From Chthoniobacterales bacterium (lineage in GTDB: Bacteria > Verrucomicrobiota > Verrucomicrobiae > Chthoniobacterales > UBA10450): 10,282 nt of DNA. The position numbers and the translations under genes are program-made. Location of the stretch: NCBI GenBank assembly GCA_003244125.1, contig QHBL01000135.1, positions 1 to 10,282 of the forward strand, read 5' to 3'. The notes beneath the pieces are model-generated. The model saw only the letters and a program-made list of their open reading frames with translations. It did no database searches and was not told the origin of the DNA. Below, one piece after another: positions 1-6,272 of this stretch. The first letter of the stretch is position 1. The number at the start of each line of letters is the position of its first letter.

Positions 1-26
1 CTTCGCTCCGCTCGGAATGACAAAAG
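1..26. repeat. Probable dispersed intergenic repeat fragment at the window edge
   Basis: The first bases read CTTCGCTCCGCTCGGAATGA, followed by a short A run. From general knowledge, near-identical strings (or the complement, TCATTCCGAGCGGAGCGAAG) occur as many intergenic copies in diverse bacterial genomes. No second copy is present in this window, so the repeat call rests on recognition rather than on a comparison made here. The unit is probably cut by the left edge. Its position between genes, upstream of the protease gene, fits such a repeat. Confidence 0.4.
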
Positions 27-103
27 GGTGTGCTCCGTTCGACATGAGAGTAGTCGTTTACATTTGAACAACAGCCGACAAGTTCCTGTCGAAAGCCGAA
101 CCG

Positions 104-1564
104 ATGCGCACCTTTGTCATTCTCGCTTTGACGACCAGTTTTGCTGCTTCAGCGTTGCTGGCACAGGAACCGAGTCCGACAGTTCCGCCCGCTGCGGCTG
201 AGCCGGGAAAAGATGTCGTCCATGCCCTTAACAATGCCTTCGCCAAAGTCTTCGAGATTGTCGCGCCCAGCGTGGTCATCGTCGAGGTGACGAAGAAGAA
301 CGACGCACCGGAAGGTTTAAATTTCGACGATCTGTTTTTCCAGGGCCAGCCCGACGATCCATCGACGCGCCGCCGTCCGCGCAACATCGAGCCGATCCAG
401 AGCGAAGGCTCCGGTTTCATCGTGCGCAACGACGGCTACATTTTCACTAACTATCACGTGGTGGAAGGCGCAGACCAGGTGCAGGTGAAACTGAAAGACG
501 GCCGGGAATTCACCGCGAAAATCGCCGGCACCGATGACAAGACTGATATCGCCGTGCTCAAGATCGATGCCAAGGATTTACCGGTGGTCGAGCTTGGCAA
601 CAGTGACGCGGTGCGCGTGGGGCAGTTCGCCTTCGCCATCGGTGCGCCGTTCAAGCTCGATTACACGTTCACCTATGGCGTCATCAGTGGGAAAGGCCGC
701 AGCAAACTCATCAGCAACGGCGGCTACAGCATTCCCGAGTACATCCAGACGGACGCGTCCATTAACCCCGGCAATTCCGGCGGACCGCTCTGCGACATTG
801 ACGGCAAAGTCATCGGTATGAACACGCTTATCAATGGACTGAATCGCGGACTCGGCTTCGCCATTCCGAGCAATTTGGCGAGGGAGATCGGCGATCAGCT
901 GGTGGCGGGGAAGAAAATCACGCGGCCTTGGCTTGGCATTCGCATCGAGACTTTGGGCGATGAACCGAGTCTGCGGGAGCTGTTTAAGGGTGTGGACAAG
1001 GGCGTCATCGTGCGCAGCATCGAGGCGGACGCGCCGGCGAACAAAAGTGATCTGCACCCGGGCGATATTATCACCAAAGTGGACGGCGCTTCGGTCATGA
1101 CCGATACGCAATTGCAGCACGAAATTCTGAAGAAGAAAATCGGGCAGTCGGTCAAGCTGACGGTTTGGCGCAAAGGCCAGACAGTGGACATTCCGGTGAC
1201 GACTGGTGAGTTGCCGAATGACATCGCGCGCGCTTCGAACGAGAACGTGCAGCCGAATCCGGCGCGACCGGAGGACCTGGGAAAATTCGGGCTTCAGGTG
1301 CAGGACATCACAAAAGAGATCGCCGAGCGCCTGCACCTGGGCGAAGCGCGCGGCGTCATCGTCACCGATGTGGCGGATAATTCCATCGCTTCGGCTCAGG
1401 GCATCGAGCGCGAAGACATCATCACGGAAGTGGACGGCAAACCGGTCACTGACGTGAAATCATTCCGCGAAGCGCTGACCAAATCCGATCCGAAACGCGG
1501 CGTCCTGCTTTACCTGGACAAAAAAGGCAGCAAAACCTTCGCCGTGCTTAAAGCCAACGGATGA
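104..1564 (+). CDS. htrA: Periplasmic HtrA/DegP (Do-like) serine protease with two PDZ domains
   Basis: This is a 486-residue trypsin-like protease and chaperone of the envelope that degrades misfolded exported proteins. Residues 1-20 form a Sec signal peptide (hydrophobic stretch ending SALLA before QEP). The catalytic triad is visible: His118 in NYHVVEG, Asp148 in KTDIAVLKI and Ser225 in NPGNSGGPL. A first PDZ domain follows at about residues 265-365 (start RPWLGIRI) and a second at about 390-480 (FGLQVQDI, then GVIVTDV and GIEREDIITEVDG). Length and order match the DegP/DegQ/MucD class. The ATG at 104 is chosen because it places the signal peptide correctly; the Shine-Dalgarno is weak. The gene stands alone, converges on the thioredoxin gene and is followed 8 bases later by a large hairpin repeat. 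The exact paralogue (degP, degQ or mucD) cannot be decided here. Confidence 0.95.
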   Translation: MRTFVILALTTSFAASALLAQEPSPTVPPAAAEPGKDVVHALNNAFAKVFEIVAPSVVIVEVTKKNDAPEGLNFDDLFFQGQPDDPSTRRRPRNIEPIQSEGSGFIVRNDGYIFTNYHVVEGADQVQVKLKDGREFTAKIAGTDDKTDIAVLKIDAKDLPVVELGNSDAVRVGQFAFAIGAPFKLDYTFTYGVISGKGRSKLISNGGYSIPEYIQTDASINPGNSGGPLCDIDGKVIGMNTLINGLNRGLGFAIPSNLAREIGDQLVAGKKITRPWLGIRIETLGDEPSLRELFKGVDKGVIVRSIEADAPANKSDLHPGDIITKVDGASVMTDTQLQHEILKKKIGQSVKLTVWRKGQTVDIPVTTGELPNDIARASNENVQPNPARPEDLGKFGLQVQDITKEIAERLHLGEARGVIVTDVADNSIASAQGIEREDIITEVDGKPVTDVKSFREALTKSDPKRGVLLYLDKKGSKTFAVLKANG

Positions 1565-1572
1565 TTTTCGCT

Positions 1573-1642
1573 GCTGTAGGGTAAGCTGTTAGCTTCCCCC
1601 TGCGGAGCTTGAACCGGGGAAGGTAGCAGCTTCCGCTACAGC
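1573..1642. repeat. Long imperfect inverted repeat between convergent genes (REP-like; possible bidirectional terminator)
   Basis: The left arm at 1573-1599 (begins GCTGTAG, ends CTTCCCC) is the reverse complement of the right arm at 1616-1642 (begins GGGGAAG, ends CTACAGC), with 23 of 27 positions matching and a 16-base loop at 1600-1615. Each arm also holds a smaller palindrome: AAGCT-GTT-AGCTT at 1583-1595, and GTAGC with GCTAC at 1623-1627/1635-1639, so a branched or cruciform fold is possible. It lies between the 3' ends of htrA (+) and the thioredoxin gene (-), where a two-way terminator would act, but no U-run follows either arm. The form resembles dispersed REP-like elements. The right arm contains the TAG that ends the corrected thioredoxin frame. 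Confidence 0.75.
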
Positions 1643-2063
1643 ACTCGTGCGCGTGCCCACGCCGTGATCTGCGCCGGATTCGTCATCGCGCCGGAGTGCC
1701 GCGCGACTTCGCGGCCACCTTGGAACAGACTCAATGTCGGGATGCTTCGCACATTATTCGCGCGCCAATCTCGGGTTCCGCTTCTGTATTTAACTTTGCC
1801 AGCCGAAACTCCGGCTCGAGTTGCGCCGCGGCCGCTTCAAACGCCGGCGCCATCATTCGACACGGCCCGCACCACGGCGCCCAGAAATCGACCAGCAGCG
1901 GCAAATCGTTCTTCGCGATCTGCTCCTGAAAATTCCCCGCGCTTAGCTCGAACGGTCCCGCCTCGAACAGGAGCGACTTGCACCGCCCGCATTTCGCACC
2001 TGCGCGCAAACGCTCCGCCGGGACGCGATTAGTCGCGCCGCACCTTGCACAAACGACGTGCAC
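1636..2063 (-). pseudogene. trxC: Thioredoxin 2-type (TrxC-like) protein, interrupted by a single-base frameshift
   Basis: The N-terminus has the TrxC zinc-ribbon pattern: Cys5-x2-Cys8 (CARCGATNRVP) and Cys25-x2-Cys28 (KCGRCKSLLF). The thioredoxin fold follows, with the active site WCGPC at Cys65/Cys68. As read, the frame ends at 1731 after 110 residues, but homology stops after NTEAEPEIGAR (Arg103). Shifting frame at about 1757-1758 restores the missing half: NVRSIPTLSLFQGGREVAR, then HSGAMTNPAQITAWARARVL and a TAG at 1636-1638. The restored protein has about 142 residues, close to E. coli TrxC (139). One base is missing, probably the first of a Tyr/Phe/His codon before Asn-Val. The lost part includes the cis-Pro loop (IPT) needed for substrate binding, so the short product should not work. 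The start is GTG at 2061-2063, four residues before the first Cys as in E. coli. It could be a true pseudogene or a sequencing/assembly indel. Confidence 0.85.
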
Positions 2064-2068
2064 GACTC

Positions 2069-2093
2069 CCGGGCGTTCCTGTGAAATGCCCGG
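2069..2093 (-). promoter_or_regulatory. Small hairpin in the thioredoxin leader
   Basis: Bases 2069-2077 and 2085-2093 can pair over nine positions with one G-T, leaving a 7-base loop. Read on the minus strand, the loop covers the only AGGA upstream of the GTG start, which lies about 13 bases away. The hairpin could influence translation or be chance in GC-rich sequence. No known riboregulator is recognised. Confidence 0.2.
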
Positions 2094-2124
2094 CGTGTGT
2101 TCCCCGCGTTGCGTAGCTGAGGAG

Positions 2125-2346
2125 CTAGGTGCGCCGCGCGCCTGCCACGAGCAGCACGATTCCTCCCACCACCAGAAGCCCGCTCAGCACGGGCGGCACT
2201 GCAAATCCGTGGTGCTCACTGTGGCTCACCTCGACCGGCCCGAGCTGCGCATCTTTCTTCTTCGTCGACCAGTCCAGCCCGCCGTAGGCGAAGCCGATGA
2301 TGCCGACGATGATCAGAATGATCCCGACGATGCCGAGTGGGCGCAT
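2125..2346 (-). CDS. Small two-helix membrane protein (DUF3185-like)
   Basis: The product is 73 residues with two clear membrane helices, at about 4-22 (GIVGIILIIVGIIGFAYGG) and 51-70 (PPVLSGLLVVGGIVLLVAGA). They are joined by a charged loop with a KKK cluster and the segment LGPVEV. The layout (short N-terminus, helix, polar loop, Pro-Pro, helix, terminal Arg-Arg) resembles DUF3185-type proteins of unknown function found in many Gram-negative bacteria; this family call is from memory. An AGGAG at 2357-2361 lies 10 bases before the ATG, inside the end of the preceding gene. The gene starts 3 bases after the stop of the 49-residue membrane miniprotein, so the two are almost certainly co-transcribed. 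The thioredoxin gene follows 61 bases downstream. No catalytic residues are visible. Confidence 0.8.
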   Translation of the reverse strand: MRPLGIVGIILIIVGIIGFAYGGLDWSTKKKDAQLGPVEVSHSEHHGFAVPPVLSGLLVVGGIVLLVAGARRT

Positions 2347-2349
2347 CCG

Positions 2350-2499
2350 CTACAGGCTCCTGCGTCCGCCGATCAGATTGATGATCAAAATGACAACGGC
2401 GATGACAAGCAGGATGTGGATGAATCCGCCGAGCGCATAACCGCTCACCAGACCCAGCAGCCAGAGCACCAGAAGGATGACGAAGATTGTCCAGAGCAT
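2350..2499 (-). CDS. 49-residue lmo0937-family-like membrane miniprotein
   Basis: Translation of the minus strand from the ATG at 2497-2499 gives a 49-residue protein beginning MLWTIFVILLVLWLLGL and ending IINLIGGRRSL. It has two hydrophobic helices (about 2-18 and 27-43) separated by the short turn VSGYALGGF. The MLWTI start, the GGF-hydrophobic second helix and the basic end match the lmo0937/DUF5670 family of tiny membrane proteins, which are widespread and of unknown function. A good Shine-Dalgarno (AAGGA) precedes the start, unlike most genes here. It is the first gene of a probable pair with the 73-residue protein 3 bases downstream. Some members of this class are linked to general stress; nothing in the sequence proves that here. 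Confidence 0.85.
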   Translation of the reverse strand: MLWTIFVILLVLWLLGLVSGYALGGFIHILLVIAVVILIINLIGGRRSL

Positions 2500-2506
2500 A
2501 ATGGTT

Positions 2507-2511
2507 TCCTT
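2507..2511 (-). promoter_or_regulatory. Shine-Dalgarno of the lmo0937-like gene
   Basis: On the minus strand AAGGA lies 7 bases before the ATG at 2499. It is one of the few canonical ribosome-binding sites in the window and supports this very short reading frame as a real gene. Confidence 0.6.
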
Positions 2512-2555
2512 GGGTTGAGTTTAATTTCTCTTCGAAGGGCAATGGGCAAGTGCGC

Positions 2556-4265
2556 TTATTCTTTTAATGCCCGGCGCACATTCCAGCCGCTGCGCTCCAG
2601 CCGGATCGTCGCCGTTTTCTCGTCGCAACGACCGAGCTGCGCCACCAGCCGCACCGCTCGTTCGCGCAATTTCCGATTCGCCGGCTGCACGTCGATCATT
2701 AGATTGCCGCGCACATACCCGAGCTGAACCATTGCGCCGGTGCTGATGATGTTGAGGGCGACTTTGGTCGCTGTGCCCGCTTTCAATCTCGTGGATCCGG
2801 TGACGATTTCCGGACCGGTCGGCAGATCAATAACAAGATCGACTGCGGGAGTGTCGCTCAGCTCCGGATTGCAGGTGAGCAGAATCGTTCTCGCCCCGAT
2901 CTCGCGCGCGCGACTCAGGGCGGCGCGAACAAACGGCGCGCTGCCGCTCGCGGAAATTCCGATGACCAGATCGCGCGTCGTGACGCCACGCGCGTCTATC
3001 GAAAGCGCACCGCCCGCTGTGTCGTCCTCGGCGCCTTCGACGCTGCGTTGCAAGGCCGCCATGCCGCCGGCAATGATCGCCTGCACGCTCGCCGCATCGA
3101 CGCCGAAGGTCGGCGGAATCTCAGCGGCATCGAGCGCGCCAAGACGTCCGCTCGTCCCGGCGCCGACATAGAATAGCCGTCCGCTATTACGCATCGCCGC
3201 CGCTGCCAGCTCGACCGCCCCCGCGAGTTGTGCAATGCGCTCACGCAACGCGCGCTCCACCGATTGCTCCTCGGCCACGAAAAGCTCCACGAATTCACGC
3301 GGGCTCAGTTGCTCCAGATTCTCCGAACGCGCATTCGCTTCTTCGGTGGGCATCGAGCGCTTGATTGAGAGATGCAGCGACGGCGCGACCATTTCACCAT
3401 TTGCCGCCAGCCAGACCGCGCCGAGCTCCGGCGCGCGCGTCGCCAGCTCCACCCGCGCCCGCGGCCTCTTCTCCTGCAACGCACTGGCGAAGCTCTCTGC
3501 ATAAGCGCGCTGATGCTCGAACAATCCCCCCATCAACCGGACCTGCGGCGCGTCCATTTCCAGCCGCGCCGACACCGCTGCCGCAAAATCCGCCAGCGCC
3601 CTTGCGCCCGCGCGAATAATCCGCGCCACCGGCTTCTCCCCATCAGCCGCCGCGGCAAACACAATTGGAGCTAACGCGGCGATGTCCGTCTTATCCGCCG
3701 TCTGCGCCCAGCGCACCAGCTCGTCGAAATTATTCAGCGCCAGCGCCGCCAGCACATTGGCCGCGAAGCGCCGGTTCCCGCGGCGCAGGTCGTAGTCACG
3801 CAAAATCAGCCGCAGCGCGCGAATGGAAACGAAATAGGCGCCGCCCGTGTCGCCCAGGATATGCCCCCAGCCACCGGCTTTTTCAATCCGTTCTCGCCGC
3901 CGGCCTGTTACCGAAGAACCCGTGCCCGCATTCACCACGATCCCATCGCCAGCACCCAGGCATGCGGCCAGACCAGCATCGCGATCGCTTCCGACCGTGA
4001 TTCGCGCCCTTGGCCAGACCTCGTTAGCCAGCCGAGCTAACGCGGTCCGGTCCTGCTCCGTCCCACAACCAGCGAGAAAAATACCGACGCGATCGGCCGT
4101 GCCCGGCAACGCGCGCAGAATCCGGCTGAGCTGGTCAGGCGACGTCAATCGCAAATTGGATGGCGGCAATTTGCCTGCATCGACAACGTGTTCACCCTGC
4201 ACCAGCGCCCACGCCGTCTTCGTTCCGCCGCCCTCTACGCCCAGAATCCTTTCGCTCGCCGCCAT
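2556..4265 (-). CDS. murQ: Fusion: N-acetylhexosamine kinase (BadF/NagK-like) + N-acetylmuramic acid 6-phosphate etherase (MurQ)
   Basis: This 569-residue protein joins two enzymes. Residues 1-295 are an ASKHA-fold sugar kinase of the BadF/BadG group: phosphate-1 motif GVEGGGTKTAWAL at 9-21, SDRDAGLAA at 93-101, ATP motif VVNAGTGS at 110-117, GGWGHILGDTGGAYF at 131-145 and LMGGLFE at 244-250. Residues 305-569 are a complete MurQ: PTEEANARSENLEQLS start, SIS-fold loop VGAGTSGRLGALDA at 367-380, predicted catalytic Glu382 (AAEIPPTFG) and Glu413 (EGAEDD), and GSTRLKAGTATK at 490-501. MurQ turns MurNAc-6-phosphate into GlcNAc-6-phosphate and D-lactate. The attached kinase plausibly makes the MurNAc-6-P, as MurK-type kinases do, which would give two consecutive steps of cell-wall sugar recycling in one chain. 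The kinase's sugar preference is inference. No strong Shine-Dalgarno precedes the ATG; a -10-like box lies 6 bases upstream. It is divergent from the rmlD-like gene. Confidence 0.93.
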   Translation of the reverse strand: MAASERILGVEGGGTKTAWALVQGEHVVDAGKLPPSNLRLTSPDQLSRILRALPGTADRVGIFLAGCGTEQDRTALARLANEVWPRARITVGSDRDAGLAACLGAGDGIVVNAGTGSSVTGRRRERIEKAGGWGHILGDTGGAYFVSIRALRLILRDYDLRRGNRRFAANVLAALALNNFDELVRWAQTADKTDIAALAPIVFAAAADGEKPVARIIRAGARALADFAAAVSARLEMDAPQVRLMGGLFEHQRAYAESFASALQEKRPRARVELATRAPELGAVWLAANGEMVAPSLHLSIKRSMPTEEANARSENLEQLSPREFVELFVAEEQSVERALRERIAQLAGAVELAAAAMRNSGRLFYVGAGTSGRLGALDAAEIPPTFGVDAASVQAIIAGGMAALQRSVEGAEDDTAGGALSIDARGVTTRDLVIGISASGSAPFVRAALSRAREIGARTILLTCNPELSDTPAVDLVIDLPTGPEIVTGSTRLKAGTATKVALNIISTGAMVQLGYVRGNLMIDVQPANRKLRERAVRLVAQLGRCDEKTATIRLERSGWNVRRALKE

Positions 4266-4271
4266 CGCCCA

Positions 4272-4277
4272 ACTATA
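4272..4277 (-). promoter_or_regulatory. Candidate -10 box for the kinase-MurQ gene
   Basis: On the minus strand TATAGT (5 of 6 to TATAAT) ends 6 bases before the ATG. No convincing -35 is seen. If used, the transcript would be leaderless or nearly so, which fits the absence of a Shine-Dalgarno sequence. Confidence 0.35.
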
Positions 4278-4309
4278 CGTCCGGAAGGTGCAGCCAGTAA
4301 GTCTTGCGC

Positions 4310-4315
4310 TAGCTT
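4310..4315 (+). promoter_or_regulatory. Weak candidate -10 box for the five-gene operon
   Basis: TAGCTT (3 of 6 to TATAAT) ends 6 bases before the GTG at 4322. The match is weak. It is listed because the 56-base divergent gap must hold the promoter of the + operon and the spacing copies that of the minus-strand box at 4272-4277. Confidence 0.2.
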
Positions 4316-4321
4316 CGGCCC

Positions 4322-5185
4322 GTGAAACTCCTCGTCCTCGGCGCTGGCGGCCGGCTCGGCGCCGCTCTCGTCCGCGGATACAGCCGCGACCACGACGTGC
4401 GCGGATTCTCTCACGCCGAGCTCGACCTCACCGATCTGCCTCGCCTGCGCGAAGCCCTGGCCACGCTGGATTTCGATCTCCTCATCAATTGCGCCGCCCT
4501 CACCAATGTCGATTACTGCGAATCTCATCGCGCCGAAGCTTTCCTCATCAACGCCGAAGCGCCGGGCGTTCTGGCGGAAACGTGCCGGAAAAAAAGGGCG
4601 AAGCTGATTCACTTCAGCACCGACTACGTCTTCGATGGCGAGCGCTCCACGCCCTATCGTGAAGATGACGCCGCGGCGCCGCTAAGCGTTTACGGAGAGT
4701 CAAAGCTCGGGGGCGAGCGGGCCGTCCTCGACGTTTCCGAAGAAGCCTTGGTCGTCCGAGTATCGTGGGTTTTCGGCCCGGATCGTCCAAGCTTCGTCGA
4801 TCAGGTTATCCGGCGCGCGCGGGAGCACGATCAGGTGGCGGCCGTTTCCGATAAAATCTCGACGCCCACTTACACCTTCGACATTGCCCAATCGCTCGCC
4901 GCCACTTGGGAAAATGGCGGACTGCTCCATCTCGCGAACGAAGGCGCCTGCAGCTGGCAGGAATATGCGCAACACGCGCTCGATTGCTGCACGGCGGGCG
5001 GCCTGAAGCTGAAGTCCAACCACGTCGATCCGCTGAAGCTGCGGGACATGACCAATTTCATGGCGCGGCGTCCAGTTTACACCGTCCTTTCCACCGATCG
5101 CTTCGCACAACTATCCGGATTCCGGCCGCGGAGTTGGCGCGAGGCCGTTGCTGCATATGTTAAAGACCACGTTGCAAAACAATGA
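4322..5185 (+). CDS. RmlD-like NAD(P)-dependent sugar-nucleotide reductase (dTDP-4-dehydrorhamnose reductase family)
   Basis: The product is a 287-residue extended short-chain dehydrogenase. The dinucleotide-binding motif GAGGRLG is at 7-13. The active-site stretch STDYVFDG (99-106) and the YxxxK pair Tyr124/Lys128 in SVYGESKLGGE are characteristic of the RmlD family, as are PYRED before it and VVRVSWVFG after it. RmlD makes dTDP-L-rhamnose for envelope polysaccharides. No rmlA, rmlB or rmlC lies nearby, so the true substrate may differ, and a MAT2B-like relative cannot be excluded. The start is GTG and no Shine-Dalgarno is seen. Its TGA overlaps the ATG of the DUF1573 gene (ATGA at 5182-5185), so it heads the coupled operon. 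Confidence 0.88.
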   Translation: MKLLVLGAGGRLGAALVRGYSRDHDVRGFSHAELDLTDLPRLREALATLDFDLLINCAALTNVDYCESHRAEAFLINAEAPGVLAETCRKKRAKLIHFSTDYVFDGERSTPYREDDAAAPLSVYGESKLGGERAVLDVSEEALVVRVSWVFGPDRPSFVDQVIRRAREHDQVAAVSDKISTPTYTFDIAQSLAATWENGGLLHLANEGACSWQEYAQHALDCCTAGGLKLKSNHVDPLKLRDMTNFMARRPVYTVLSTDRFAQLSGFRPRSWREAVAAYVKDHVAKQ

Positions 5186-5853
5186 AGACCTATCGCGTTC
5201 AAGTAATCACGACCTCGTTAGTAATCGCGCTCGCCCAGTCCGGGCTCGCCGGGCTGAAGTGGGAGCAAACGCAAATCGAGCTACACCCCAAGCCGGGCGA
5301 TCCGACGGCGGTGGGTAGCTTCAAGTATCACAACGATGGTAAAGAAACTGTTCACATCAAATCAGTGCATACTTCATGTGGTTGTACCACCGCCAGCCGG
5401 GAGAAGGACGATATTGGGCCCGGAGAAAGCGGCGAGATCACCGCCACCTTTAAGGTCGGCTCCAGCACCGGCTCTCAGCAGAAGACAGTGCAGGTAGAGA
5501 CCGATGATGCGGCTGCACCGGTAACGATTCTCACTTTGCGCGCCGTCATCCCGCAACTGGTCGAACTCCAACCTTCCTTTGTTTACTGGGATGCCAATGA
5601 GTCGTCCAAGCCGAAGACAATTAAGGTGAAAACGGCAAAGGAACTGAAGGTGAAGAATCTCAACGTCACTAGCTCAAGCCCCGATTTCGAAACGAAGGTG
5701 AGTTCCAGTGGAGCTAACGAGTTCAAGATAGAAGTGCAACCCAAGGATACTTCGCGCGCCGCTAATGCGACCTTGACTGTGCAGCCCGATAACGGCGCCA
5801 AGCCGGTTTACGTGATCGCGCGGGTCGTTAGCCCAGCCAATAGTAGTCAGTGA
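5182..5853 (+). CDS. Exported DUF1573-domain protein
   Basis: The product is 223 residues. Residues 1-23 form a Sec-type signal segment (VITTSLVIALAQSGLAG). Residues about 25-115 are a DUF1573 immunoglobulin-like (ASH-like) domain with the hallmark TSCGCTTA at Cys66/Cys68 and the following GPGESGEITATFKVG. Residues about 120-220 look like a second beta-sandwich of related type (PSFVYWDANESSKPKTIKVK, then LTVQPDNGAKPVYVIARV). It is probably periplasmic or surface-exposed. DUF1573 proteins have no settled function; the paired cysteines suggest metal or redox chemistry, but this is inference. The start overlaps the rmlD-like stop, and the end overlaps the rhodanese GTG by 4 bases, implying translational coupling on both sides. 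No other cysteines occur in the protein. Confidence 0.88.
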   Translation: MKTYRVQVITTSLVIALAQSGLAGLKWEQTQIELHPKPGDPTAVGSFKYHNDGKETVHIKSVHTSCGCTTASREKDDIGPGESGEITATFKVGSSTGSQQKTVQVETDDAAAPVTILTLRAVIPQLVELQPSFVYWDANESSKPKTIKVKTAKELKVKNLNVTSSSPDFETKVSSSGANEFKIEVQPKDTSRAANATLTVQPDNGAKPVYVIARVVSPANSSQ

Positions 5854-6272
5854 TCAGGGAGGTCGGGCGCCAGGCTGTTCTGCTCGCCGGTCTCGCCCTC
5901 TTGCCCGCGCTGGCGCAGGCCCTTCACCTGCATGACCGCATCTCCTGGCAGCCACCCGCCGCTGATGAGGTCACAGTCAGCCGCGCTAAGGAATGGGGCG
6001 ACGCGGTGATGTGGCTCGATGCCCGACCGATCGACGACTTCAATTCTGCCCACATCCCTAGAGCGCTGCCGCTGAACACTGCTGACTGGGACAGCCTGCT
6101 CGGGCCGGTTCTGAATAGCTGGTCGCCGGCGCGGCGGATCGTTGTTTACTGTAGCAGGCAAAGTTGTGACGCCAGCCGCGAAGTCGCTCGCCGTCTTCGC
6201 GACGAAGCTGGGTTGAAGAACATCTACGTCCTCACTGGCGGCTGGGAAGCCTGGCAGGAATCAGGCAAATGA
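5850..6272 (+). CDS. Exported or membrane-anchored single-domain rhodanese-like sulfurtransferase
   Basis: The product is 140 residues. Residues 8-25 are hydrophobic (QAVLLAGLALLPALAQAL), a signal peptide or N-terminal anchor. The rhodanese domain fills residues about 38-138: WLDARPIDDFNSAHIPRAL is the conserved D-R, F, H-I-P-A signature, IVVYCSRQSCDAS at 97-109 carries the active-site loop, and YVLTGGWEAWQ closes the domain. Cys101 aligns with the catalytic persulfide-forming cysteine; the loop has a second Cys106, a CSxxxC arrangement instead of the compact CxxGxR loop, so a disulfide or vicinal redox role is possible. The family transfers sulfane sulfur between thiols. Its GTG start overlaps the DUF1573 stop (GTGA), and its TGA overlaps the next ATG (ATGA). 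Confidence 0.88.
   Translation: MIREVGRQAVLLAGLALLPALAQALHLHDRISWQPPAADEVTVSRAKEWGDAVMWLDARPIDDFNSAHIPRALPLNTADWDSLLGPVLNSWSPARRIVVYCSRQSCDASREVARRLRDEAGLKNIYVLTGGWEAWQESGK

Noticed and set aside
578..1336. 252-residue open frame on the minus strand inside the protease gene
   Set aside because: It is fully antisense to htrA, whose triad and PDZ motifs are intact. The translated antisense protein is rich in Arg and His and shows no family motif, so it is a codon-bias shadow.
1750..1766. Programmed frameshift in the thioredoxin gene
   Set aside because: There is no slippery heptamer or clear downstream structure at the break, and thioredoxins are not known to use recoding. A mutation or indel error is simpler.
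1978..2727. 249-residue open frame on the plus strand across the thioredoxin and miniprotein genes
   Set aside because: It spans three minus-strand genes and their gaps, has low-complexity Asp/Gln runs and no domain. The minus-strand genes have recognisable families.
3847..4662. 271-residue open frame on the plus strand over the fusion start and rmlD start
   Set aside because: It is antisense to the conserved kinase domain and in another frame of the RmlD-like gene; its Arg/Pro/Ser-rich composition is typical of a shadow.
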